DNA from: CADEED01 sp039930985
GTDB lineage: Bacteria; Pseudomonadota; Gammaproteobacteria; Steroidobacterales; Steroidobacteraceae
NCBI GenBank assembly: GCA_039930985.1
Contig: JBDTSV010000138.1
Span: forward strand, 1-35,040
Length of the DNA: 35,040 nt
Direction of reading: 5' to 3'
Shown piece after piece: positions 10,176 to 17,547 of this stretch. The notes beneath the pieces are model-generated. The model was not told the DNA's origin. It did not search any database and worked only from the letters and a program-made list of their open reading frames with translations. The position numbers and the translations under genes were made by a program. How positions within the stretch are numbered: position 1 is the stretch's first letter; each line of letters begins with the position of its first letter.

Positions 10176-10508
10176 CTAGATCGCCCATGGCAAGGTTCTG
10201 CGAGTTGCCCTGAGGCTTTTGGGGGCCTGCCGTCTACGGACAATACCTATCGTCGGATCCACGGCGTCGCAAGTGTCGTGCAAGAATGCGAGCCGCTTCA
10301 CCGCAATTTCGCGGACTAGTAACGAAGGTCAGAATTCTCGACCGGGCGGGAGCGGGGTCATGAAACACGAGCTGGCGCTGCGGACCGATGCTTGGCTTGC
10401 ATCGTCGGCCACATTGGCGGCCGACCCGGGCGCGGGCGCTAAAAGTTGGAATGCGGCAACGAGTTCTCGCGTAGCGAACATGAAGAATAAATTGTTCGAA
10501 CAAATGCG
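10176..10508. other. Non-coding stretch with clustered hairpins before the YfiR gene
   Basis: I see no convincing gene in these 333 bases; a 100-codon frame at 10219-10521 has no family likeness. The second half holds several short inverted repeats: CGATGC/GCATCG (10386-10404, 7-base loop), GTCGGCC/GGCCGAC (10404-10425, 8-base loop), a smaller one around 10463-10479, and a 12-base perfect palindrome at 10492-10503. The first two share base 10404 and could be alternative or stacked hairpins. This may be an operator region or a structured leader. Confidence 0.4.
10488..10503 (+). promoter_or_regulatory. Possible promoter/operator before the YfiR gene
   Basis: TAAATT at 10488-10493 could be a -10 box and overlaps the perfect palindrome TTGTTCGAACAA at 10492-10503, six bases before the YfiR ATG. 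A palindrome in this position is typical of an operator for a dimeric repressor. No regulator can be named. Confidence 0.3.
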
Positions 10509-11078
10509 ATGGCAGTTTTGAGAGTCATGCGGCCGCTGTTTTTGGCCGTACTGATGCTGGTGCCTGGGCTGTTCGCGCCGGCGATGGCCGCGGCCGCCGC
10601 CCGCGAATACCAGGTGAAGGCGGTGTTCCTGCTCAATTTCTCGCGCTTCGTGGAGTGGCCGTCGAGGGCTTTCCCGACCGCTTCCGCGCCGTTTGTCGTT
10701 GGCGTATTCGGCCACGATCCCTTTGGCGGTGATCTCGAGGAAGTCGTCGAGGGCGAGACCGTGAACGGCCGTCCTCTGATCGTGAGACGCGTGCAGAACG
10801 CGGCTGACGCGGCCGATTGCCAGATCCTGTTCATTCATCAGTCCGAGGGCAGGCGGATCGGTGAAGTGTTGGCGGCGCTCGATCATCGCAGCACGCTCAC
10901 GGTGAGCGATGTCCCCGGCGCCGCGCAACGCGGCGTGATGATCCGCCTGGTCACCGAAAACGGCCACGTGCGCCTGCGAATCAACGTGGAATCGGCGCGC
11001 GCCGCCGATCTCACCATCAGCTCGAGCCTGTTGCGCGTGGCCGAGATCGTCACGCAGAACACGGGCGGGGGCGGGTGA
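10509..11078 (+). CDS. YfiR family (DUF4154) periplasmic protein
   Basis: A 189-residue exported protein: signal peptide about 1-30 (hydrophobic core LFLAVLMLVPGLFAPAMA), then the YfiR/DUF4154 opening YQVKAVFLLNFSRFVEWP and the rest of the domain, including a C-terminal VRLRINVESARAADLTISSSLLRVA strand. In Pseudomonas, YfiR is a periplasmic inhibitor of the CHASE8-type diguanylate cyclase YfiN. Here the next gene, overlapping by 4 bases (GTGA), is a histidine kinase with a CHASE8-like periplasmic domain, so by inference this protein controls that kinase. An alternative ATG is codon 7 (10527). No ribosome binding site is clear. Confidence 0.88.
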   Translation: MAVLRVMRPLFLAVLMLVPGLFAPAMAAAAAREYQVKAVFLLNFSRFVEWPSRAFPTASAPFVVGVFGHDPFGGDLEEVVEGETVNGRPLIVRRVQNAADAADCQILFIHQSEGRRIGEVLAALDHRSTLTVSDVPGAAQRGVMIRLVTENGHVRLRINVESARAADLTISSSLLRVAEIVTQNTGGGG

Positions 11079-13471
11079 CCGTGCCTACCACTCCAATTCG
11101 CCGCAAGCTCATGCGCATGGTGCTGCTCACCAGCGGCATCGTGATCCTGTTCACCTGCGCGATGTTCGTGAGCTACGAAGTCGTCACCTTCAAACAATCC
11201 GTGGCGCGGCAGCTCGACATGCTGAGTAAGGCCATCGCGCAAAACAGCACGGCGGCGTTGGCCTTCGACAACCCCGACGATGCACGCGCGGTGCTGGGTG
11301 CGTTCAAGTCCGATGCGCAGATCGAGGCGGCGGCGCTCTACGACAAATCCGGAGCGCTTTTGGCGTCGTATCCCGGGGACGCGAAGCCCAAGGATCTGCC
11401 GGCCACCTTGCAGGCCGACGGTTACCGCTTCGAGGACCGGCACGTGGTCGGGTTCGAACCGGTACGCCTGGACGACCAGAGGCTGGACACGCTTTTCGTG
11501 AAGTCCGACCTCAAGGCCATCGACGTGCGGTTCCGCGGTTACGCGCTCATCACGGCACTGGTCTTTGCGTTGGCGGTGTTGCTCGCCTATTTCGTCGCCA
11601 AGCGTCAGCAGTCGGAAATCTCCGGGCCGATTCTCGAGCTGGCGAAAACCGCGCGGGTGGTTTCCGACGCGCACGACTACAGCGTGCGCGCGCAGTCATC
11701 CGGCGCGCAGGAAATCACGGTTCTCAACGATGCGTTCAATCAAATGCTGACGCAGATCCAGCAGTCGGAGATAAGCTCGCGCGCGCAGATGCAGCGCATG
11801 TCGCTGCTGCAGCACATCACCGGCGCCATTGGCGATCGGCAGGACCTGCCGAGCATTTTCCAGGTGGTGTTGTGCAGCGTCGAAGAAAACCTGCCGGTCG
11901 ATTTCGGTTGCGTGTGCCTGTACGACTCCGCCACCGCCACGCTCACCGTGAGTTCGGTGGGTGCTGGCAGCCGCGAATTGGCCGGAATTCTCGGCCTCAC
12001 CAATGCCAGCACGGTTCCTATCGACGAGAACGGCCTGTCGAGTTGCATTCGTGGTCGCATGGTTTACGAGCCGGATACGCGCGCACTTCCATTTCCCTTC
12101 CCGCAGCGCTTTGCGCTGTCGGACCTGCGCTCGCTGGTCATCGCTCCGCTCGCGGTCGAGGCCAGCGTGTTCGGTGTGTTCGTCGCGGCGCGTCGCGCCG
12201 CCGACGCGTTCACCAGCGGCGACTGCGAATTCCTCATGCAGCTGTCGGGTCACGTGGCGCTGGCGTCACACCAGGCGCGGTTGCACAGCGCGCTCCGGCA
12301 GGCATACGACGACCTGCGGCAATCGCAGCACGCCGTCATGCAGCAGGAAAGGTTGCGCGCGCTCGGACAGATGGCGAGTGGCATCGCGCACGACATCAAC
12401 AACGCCATCTCGCCGATTTCGCTGTACACCGATGCGTTGCTGGAGCGCGAGCCCAATCTCACCGACAAGGGGCGTGCGGCGTTGACCGTGATCCAGCGCG
12501 CTATTGACGGCGTCGCGGAAACCGTGGCGCGCATGCGTGAGTTCTATCGCCAGCGCGAACCGGAGATGACGCTGGCGCTGGTCGATCTGAATGACGTCGC
12601 GAAGCAGGTTGTCGACCTCACGCGTGCGAAGTGGTTCGATCTACCGCAGCAGCGCGGCTGCTCGATCGAGCTTCACCTGGATCTGGCCGCCAAGCTGCCC
12701 GGCATCATGGGCGCGGAAGGAGAGATCCGCGACGCGCTCACCAATCTCATCTTCAATGCCGTCGATGCCATGCCCGATGGTGGAACGCTCGCGGTGCGCA
12801 CCTTCGCGCGCCCCGCGTCGGGCGAGACGCAACTGGTCAGAGTCGAAGTTGCCGATACCGGCATTGGCATGAACGAGGAGACGCGCAAGCGCTGTCTCGA
12901 ACCGTTCTTCACCACGAAGGGCGAACGCGGTACGGGTCTCGGGCTCGCCATGGTGTACGGCATGATTCAGCGGCATAGCGCGGAGTTCGACATCGAGAGT
13001 GACGTCGGCAAGGGCACGACCATGCGCATCACGTTCCCGGCCTATACGCAGCCGTTGATGGCGACACCGCGCGCGACCGACGCCCATACGCCGATGCGAC
13101 GTCTGCGGGTGCTGCTCATCGACGACGACCCCATCATCATCAAGGCGCTCGAAGACGCTTTCGCGGGCGACGGGCACATGACCGTGGCCGCCAGCGGCGG
13201 GCAGGCCGGGCTCGACGCATTTGCCGCCGCGGTGGCCAGCAATCACGCGTTCGACCTGGTAGTGACGGATCTGGGCATGCCCACGGTGGACGGCCGTCGC
13301 GTTGCTGAAAGCGTCAAGAGCCAGTCTTCAGCCACTCCGGTCATCATGCTGACGGGCTGGGGCTCGCGGATGATCGCCGAAAAGGAAACACCGTCTTGCG
13401 TCGACCGCGTGCTCAGCAAGCCGCCGAAGCTGCTGGAGCTGCGCGCCGCGATTCGCGAGCTGCTGCACTGA
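11075..13471 (+). CDS. Hybrid sensor histidine kinase, CHASE8-HAMP-GAF-HisKA-HATPase-REC
   Basis: A 798-residue inner-membrane kinase. In order: TM1 about 16-36; a periplasmic CHASE8-like domain about 37-153 (VTFKQSVARQLDMLSKAI...NSTAALAFDNPDDA is typical); TM2 about 156-175; HAMP about 176-230; GAF about 245-400; HisKA with phospho-acceptor His439 in GIAHDINN; HATPase with N box NLIFNAVDAM, G1 box ADTGIGM and G2 box GTGLGLAMV; then a receiver domain from about 677 with DDD and phospho-acceptor Asp732 in TDLGMP. It starts with a GTG overlapping the YfiR stop by 4 bases. The CHASE8-HAMP input is the one used by YfiN, but the output is a phosphorelay kinase instead of a GGDEF domain. The orphan Hpt at 15666 is a possible partner (inference). 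Confidence 0.93.
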   Translation: MTVPTTPIRRKLMRMVLLTSGIVILFTCAMFVSYEVVTFKQSVARQLDMLSKAIAQNSTAALAFDNPDDARAVLGAFKSDAQIEAAALYDKSGALLASYPGDAKPKDLPATLQADGYRFEDRHVVGFEPVRLDDQRLDTLFVKSDLKAIDVRFRGYALITALVFALAVLLAYFVAKRQQSEISGPILELAKTARVVSDAHDYSVRAQSSGAQEITVLNDAFNQMLTQIQQSEISSRAQMQRMSLLQHITGAIGDRQDLPSIFQVVLCSVEENLPVDFGCVCLYDSATATLTVSSVGAGSRELAGILGLTNASTVPIDENGLSSCIRGRMVYEPDTRALPFPFPQRFALSDLRSLVIAPLAVEASVFGVFVAARRAADAFTSGDCEFLMQLSGHVALASHQARLHSALRQAYDDLRQSQHAVMQQERLRALGQMASGIAHDINNAISPISLYTDALLEREPNLTDKGRAALTVIQRAIDGVAETVARMREFYRQREPEMTLALVDLNDVAKQVVDLTRAKWFDLPQQRGCSIELHLDLAAKLPGIMGAEGEIRDALTNLIFNAVDAMPDGGTLAVRTFARPASGETQLVRVEVADTGIGMNEETRKRCLEPFFTTKGERGTGLGLAMVYGMIQRHSAEFDIESDVGKGTTMRITFPAYTQPLMATPRATDAHTPMRRLRVLLIDDDPIIIKALEDAFAGDGHMTVAASGGQAGLDAFAAAVASNHAFDLVVTDLGMPTVDGRRVAESVKSQSSATPVIMLTGWGSRMIAEKETPSCVDRVLSKPPKLLELRAAIRELLH

Positions 13472-13518
13472 CGCGCAGGATTGCCCGCGGATTTCCGCGA
13501 TTACCCCGCCCGCGAAGC

Positions 13519-14031
13519 CTAAGCGGCCGGCGGCCTCTTGGTCTGCGCGCCGAGGAAATCGCGCTTGCCGATGTTCACGCCGTTGTGGCGCAGGATGGCG
13601 TAGGCGGTAGTGAGGTGAAAAAAGAAATTGGGCAGCGCGTGCTGCATGAAGTAGTCCGCACCGGTCATCCATTCGCCTTTCCAGCGTGGCTGGCTCACGA
13701 CGCGTTCGGCGGCGCCGGCGAAATCCTGCGCTGAAAACCCGTCGAGGTACTTGATGATGGAACGGACGCGCGCCTGCAGCTGTTCGAGGGTTTGTTCATC
13801 GTCGGGCTGCGGCTCGGCGGGTTTGCCGCTGAGAAACGAGGCCGCGAGCTTGACCGAGTCGCAACAGATCTGGACCTGGCGCGTCAGCGGAAACTGGTCG
13901 GGAGCCAGGCGCAGGGTCGGGAAGACGTTGGGATCGAACGCCTTTGCCTTGGCGTGTTCGGCGGCGGTGCCGAGCCACTTGTCGAGTTGGCCCAGCTGCT
14001 TTTTCATCTGCGAGAACGTTTCGGTGTACAT
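13519..14031 (-). CDS. DUF1993 family protein, 170 aa
   Basis: The product is a soluble helical protein of 170 residues. It matches my memory of DUF1993 (DinB-like four-helix fold): an N-terminal Y-x-E-T-F-x-Q-M-K-K-Q-L-G-Q-L-D-K-W-L helix, an APDQFPLTRQVQICCD segment and the end MQHALPNFFFHLTTAYAILRHNGVNIGKRDFLG. Molecular function is unknown. It is convergent with the hybrid kinase (a small CGCGGA/TCCGCG hairpin at 13486-13499 lies between) and follows the soluble kinase in the same direction with a 29-base gap. Confidence 0.88.
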   Translation of the reverse strand: MYTETFSQMKKQLGQLDKWLGTAAEHAKAKAFDPNVFPTLRLAPDQFPLTRQVQICCDSVKLAASFLSGKPAEPQPDDEQTLEQLQARVRSIIKYLDGFSAQDFAGAAERVVSQPRWKGEWMTGADYFMQHALPNFFFHLTTAYAILRHNGVNIGKRDFLGAQTKRPPAA

Positions 14032-14037
14032 CCGGCG

Positions 14038-14043
14038 ATCTTA
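14038..14043 (-). promoter_or_regulatory. -10-like hexamer for a leaderless start (DUF1993 gene)
   Basis: On the minus strand TAAGAT is followed by CGCCGG and the ATG at 14031. The spacing is again six bases and there is no ribosome binding site. It falls between the upstream kinase stop and this gene, so the gene may have its own promoter. Confidence 0.4.
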
Positions 14044-14060
14044 AGCGCTTCGCGTCGCGG

Positions 14061-15248
14061 CTAGGTCGGAATCTTGAGCGTGAAGCGCGTTTCTTCGGGA
14101 GTCGAGGTCACTGTCAACGTGCCGTCATGTGCTCGGGCGATTTCCGAGGCGATGTAGAGACCGAGGCCGAGCCCTTGCTGGCTTGGCCGCACTGCGCCGC
14201 GCTCGTACGGCGAAAACAGCCGCGCCATGGCCGCCGGTGGAATCGGCTCGCCCTGGTTCGACACTGTCAGTTCGAAGACACCGTCGGCGATCCGTGTCGC
14301 CGCGCGCACCGTGCTTCCCGGCGCGCTGTAGGTGAGGGCGTTCGCCACGAGGTTCGACAACAGTTGCGACATGCGCGCGCGATCGCACTTCACGCATTCC
14401 TTGGGGGAGAATTCGGTTTCGATCACCCGGTCGGGAAAACTGACGCGCAGTTCCGAGATGACCTGGTCGAGCGCGGGTCCCAGCGGTTCGTCGGCGCTCA
14501 GCAGGAGTGACAAGCCGCCGCCCATGCGGCCGCGAGCGAAATCGAGCACGTCATCGATGAGCCCGGCCATGCGCCGCACGCTTTTCTGCATGACGCCGAC
14601 CATCTTCTGCGCGGATTCGGGCAGCGGGAATCTCGACAGCACCTGGGTGGCGCTCGAGATGCTTCCCAGCGGGTTGCGCAGGTCGTGCCCCAGCACCGCG
14701 ATGAACTGTTCGCGCAGACGGGCGGTCTCGCGCTCGTTGAGCAGCGCGGCCTCGCTCGTCGCCAGGCGCCGGTTCACGTCGAGGTGAAAGGCAATGAGTT
14801 CGGCGAAGAGCCGGAAAGTGCCAATGATCTCGGGGGTGTTGATTCGTGCCGGGCGCGGATCGATGGCGCACAAGGTGCCGAAGAATTCGCCATCCGGCAA
14901 CAAGATGGGCATGGAGATGTAGCTCTGAAAGCCGTACCGCGCCGGCGTCGCATGGCCGACGAAGCGGGCGTCGCGTGCGACTTCGTCGATGACGACAGGC
15001 TCGCGGTGCTGGCGAATCTCATTGCAGATGGTGGTTTGGATGTCGAGCTCGTCGCCGGATTTCAGCCCGAAGGAAATCTCGTCCTTGACGCTGCAGGCGA
15101 TCCAGCGCTGCTCCGTGACGCGCGCCACGGCCGCGAAACCCATGCCCGTGATCCGGCAAACGACGTCGAGGATGGTCGGAACGGAGGGGATTTTTTGAAC
15201 AGCGGCAATGTCGCTCTGGAAGTCTTTCTCGTCGGGCGTCGTGGTCAC
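14061..15248 (-). CDS. Soluble GAF-domain sensor histidine kinase, 395 aa
   Basis: Domains in order: GAF about residues 20-160 (ending in PDGEFFGTLCAIDP and the FRLFAELIAFHLD helix), HisKA with phospho-acceptor His188 in FIAVLGHDLRNPLGSI, and HATPase with NLVANALTYSAPGS (N box) and QGLGLGLYIASEIARAHDG (G2 box). The G1 box is reduced to VSNQGEPIP, as often in this subfamily. There is no membrane segment, so it senses a cytoplasmic signal. No receiver or regulator is fused or adjacent; the Hpt gene 417 bases away on the other strand might receive its phosphate indirectly. The frame begins with GTG at 15248; an ATG four bases upstream (15252) is out of frame. A good promoter is seen at 15279-15306. 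Confidence 0.92.
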   Translation of the reverse strand: MTTTPDEKDFQSDIAAVQKIPSVPTILDVVCRITGMGFAAVARVTEQRWIACSVKDEISFGLKSGDELDIQTTICNEIRQHREPVVIDEVARDARFVGHATPARYGFQSYISMPILLPDGEFFGTLCAIDPRPARINTPEIIGTFRLFAELIAFHLDVNRRLATSEAALLNERETARLREQFIAVLGHDLRNPLGSISSATQVLSRFPLPESAQKMVGVMQKSVRRMAGLIDDVLDFARGRMGGGLSLLLSADEPLGPALDQVISELRVSFPDRVIETEFSPKECVKCDRARMSQLLSNLVANALTYSAPGSTVRAATRIADGVFELTVSNQGEPIPPAAMARLFSPYERGAVRPSQQGLGLGLYIASEIARAHDGTLTVTSTPEETRFTLKIPT

Positions 15249-15665
15249 TCATGCCAGGCCAGTGAATTCGTGGCCGCGATAATAGCGACCTTTTCGCGAG
15301 TTCCAAGGTTCGTGGCGCATTTGCCACGCAAATGTCCGCGCGGACAGCCGCGAATGTAGATCTTTCAAACGCTGCAATTTTCGGGTCGCGCGCCATGGGC
15401 CGTCCGCCGGCCGCAACCTGGCGCTGGTTGTTAGGTCCGCGCCGCCGTGCCCGGCGGTCTCTAACTAGCGATGCCGGCATCGCAGGCAGACGGCCACACT
15501 AGATAGAGTCTATCCGGCGGCTGGGCCGATGCCTTGTCGAGGATGAACCCGAGACAATGAGACGCAGCCGACAGTTTTGGTCATCAGGGCGCGAGCGGAT
15601 GCCATGGTGGCCGATAGTCACCCTTGGGCCATGCATTATTGCCGCTGGCACCAGGGAGAGTTGCT
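15249..15665. other. Divergent intergenic region between kinase and Hpt genes
   Basis: These 417 bases contain the kinase promoter at 15279-15306 and a small inverted repeat GATAGA-G-TCTATC at 15502-15514. I see no supported gene; short frames on both strands lack family likeness and their starts are not supported. Confidence 0.5.
15279..15306 (-). promoter_or_regulatory. Sigma70-type promoter for the GAF histidine kinase
   Basis: On the minus strand TTGGAA (15306-15301) and TATTAT (15284-15279) are separated by 16 bases. This is close to the sigma70 consensus and stands out in a GC-rich region. The -10 box ends about 30 bases before the GTG at 15248, so this transcript would have a short leader. 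Confidence 0.55.
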
Positions 15666-16088
15666 GTGTCCCATGCCGGTGATACGAGTACGACGCAGAT
15701 GTCGCAGCATGCGCTGGCGCTGCGATTTCTCACCCGTACGCAGGCGGAAGTGGCGCAGTTGCGGGCCTGCCTCCCGGACGAGCCCATGCCCATAGAACTT
15801 GCAGCCATCGCCCACATCGAGCGGATGGCGCATCGCATTTCGAGCGGCGCCGAGGCTTTTGGCTTCCCGGAAATCGATGCCATCGCCGGTGCCATCGAAC
15901 TGATGACGCAGGATTTCACCGGACGCACCGTGCGTCAGAGAATCGAATTGACCGTGCAGCTCATCGAGAAGGTGTCAGCCCTGTCGGTCTACGTGGAATT
16001 CGAACTCGCCGAGAAGGAAGCCAAGCGCGTGCCGGCCGAGTTGCCGATGTCGGCGCACCTGCCCGGATTCGGCGCCCGGCGCAAATAG
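15666..16088 (+). CDS. Orphan Hpt (histidine phosphotransfer) protein, 140 aa
   Basis: A small helical protein with the Hpt core: AAIAHIERMAHRISSGAEAFGFPEIDAIAGAIE. His56 sits at the phospho-acceptor position and the following glycine/small residues and GFPEI match the Hpt pattern. After it come helices up to about residue 115 and a basic tail. Hpt proteins shuttle phosphate between receiver domains of hybrid kinases and response regulators. The GTG at 15666 has GGGAGAG five bases upstream and is preferred over the in-frame ATG at 15699. By inference it may serve the hybrid kinase at 11075. Confidence 0.75.
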   Translation: MSHAGDTSTTQMSQHALALRFLTRTQAEVAQLRACLPDEPMPIELAAIAHIERMAHRISSGAEAFGFPEIDAIAGAIELMTQDFTGRTVRQRIELTVQLIEKVSALSVYVEFELAEKEAKRVPAELPMSAHLPGFGARRK

Positions 16089-16172
16089 GGGCCGCGGCTC
16101 CCGTTCCAGTCGTACGAGTCAGCCAGGCCGTCATTGACTTGGGGCACCTTTGAACCCGTGGCTTTCAGTCGC

Positions 16173-17546
16173 CTACGCAAACCGCCCGGTGGAGTCGCCG
16201 TGGCTTTCAATGCGCTGCGAGACACCCATGGCGTCGGCCATGCTCAGGAAGAGATTGGTTATCGGCGCGGACTCGGTCTTCACGTAGCGGCCGGGCTTCA
16301 GCGCGCCGCCGCCCGAACCGGCGAGCACCACCGGCAGGTTGTCATGCGTGTGGCGATTACCATCCGCGTTGCCGGAGCCGTAGAGAATCATGGAGTGGTG
16401 CAGCAATGACTCTCCATCCACGTCTTTCGTGCTGTCCATCTTCTCGAGAAAGGTCGCGAGTCGCTCGACATACCAGCGATCGATCTGCTTCACCTTGGCG
16501 ATGATCCCGGCTTCGTTCTTGTGGTGCGTGAGGTTGTGATGTCCCTCGGCGATGCCGATTTCCTCGAAGCTGCGGTTGCTGCCTTCACGCGCGATGATCA
16601 TGGTGGCGACGCGCGTCGAATCCGTCTGGAAAGCCAGCAGCAACATGTCGAACATCAGCGCGATGTGCTCCTGATAACTGTGCGGAACGCCCGCGGGCGC
16701 TTCCACGCTCGGATTCCTGATCTTGAGGCGTTCGGCGTTTTCGATGCGCTGTTCGATCTCGCGGATACTCGTGAGGTACTGATCTAACTTCTGCCGGTCG
16801 CGGCCACCGAGGCGCGCATCCAGCTTCTGCGAATCCTGCATCACGTAGTCGAGGATGGAGTGCTGTTCCAGCTGGCGGCGTTTGAGATTGCCGACGCGTT
16901 CGCCTGCCGGGCCTGCGCCAAACAGTCTTTCGAAGACGAAGCGTGGATTGTGTTCCGGCGACAGCGGCTGGTTGGCCGACCGCCAGGCAAGGTTGTACAC
17001 ATAGGCGCAAGCGTAGCCCGAGTCGCAGTCTCCCGCCTTGCGCACGGCATCGCAGCTGAGTTCGAGTGAAGAGAAGCGGGTGAGGTGCGCGATCTGGTTG
17101 GCGACCACCTGGTCGATGGAGACGCCGGCGTGAATATCCGAGCCCGCGGTTTTCTTCACGCGCACACCGGTTAGGAATGTGCCACCCGCTCGCGCGTGAT
17201 CGCCAGCACCATCGGCGCCAGCTTCCGCGCTTTTATCCGCGAGACCCGCGATGATCTGCAACTGACCGCGCACCTTGGCGAGCGGCTCCAGAGTGGGCGA
17301 CAGACTGAAGTCTGTTCCGGCCTCGCCGGTGGGCCACCAGGCGGACGGTATCGTGCCGTTCGGCACGTAGAGATACGCCATGCGTGTGGGCACGGCTTTG
17401 CTGGTTCGCGCGTACGCGGCGGAAGAAAACACCGACTCGAAGGCCGGCAGCGCGATACACGCGCCGGCGCCACGGAAAAAATTGCGCCGACTGAAGCTCG
17501 CGTGGCGTTCGGCGGCAAGCTCGCCAGGCGTCTTGAGGTCTTTCAT
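16173..17546 (-). CDS. DUF1552 protein, Tat-exported, 457 aa
   Basis: The N-terminus has a twin-arginine signal: SRRNFFRGAG at residues 19-28 followed by the hydrophobic stretch ACIALPAF, so it is probably exported folded. The remainder matches DUF1552 (related to DUF1501/sulfatase-like fold), with RMAYLYVPNGTIPSAWWPTGEG-like start, DHARAGGTFLTGV, and YGSGNADGNRHTHDNLPVVLAG near the end. Biochemical role is unknown; in Planctomycetes and some Proteobacteria it is regularly paired with DUF1592 proteins. Here the ATG lies one base after the DUF1592 stop, so the two are one translational unit. Confidence 0.93.
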   Translation of the reverse strand: MKDLKTPGELAAERHASFSRRNFFRGAGACIALPAFESVFSSAAYARTSKAVPTRMAYLYVPNGTIPSAWWPTGEAGTDFSLSPTLEPLAKVRGQLQIIAGLADKSAEAGADGAGDHARAGGTFLTGVRVKKTAGSDIHAGVSIDQVVANQIAHLTRFSSLELSCDAVRKAGDCDSGYACAYVYNLAWRSANQPLSPEHNPRFVFERLFGAGPAGERVGNLKRRQLEQHSILDYVMQDSQKLDARLGGRDRQKLDQYLTSIREIEQRIENAERLKIRNPSVEAPAGVPHSYQEHIALMFDMLLLAFQTDSTRVATMIIAREGSNRSFEEIGIAEGHHNLTHHKNEAGIIAKVKQIDRWYVERLATFLEKMDSTKDVDGESLLHHSMILYGSGNADGNRHTHDNLPVVLAGSGGGALKPGRYVKTESAPITNLFLSMADAMGVSQRIESHGDSTGRFA

Positions 17547-17547
17547 G

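Noticed and set aside
10219..10521. 100-codon frame in the gap before the YfiR gene
   Set aside because: No family likeness, crosses the hairpins and overlaps the YfiR start.
13486..13499. CGCGGA/TCCGCG hairpin between convergent genes as terminator
   Set aside because: Only a 6-bp stem with a 2-base loop and no T-run; too weak to call.
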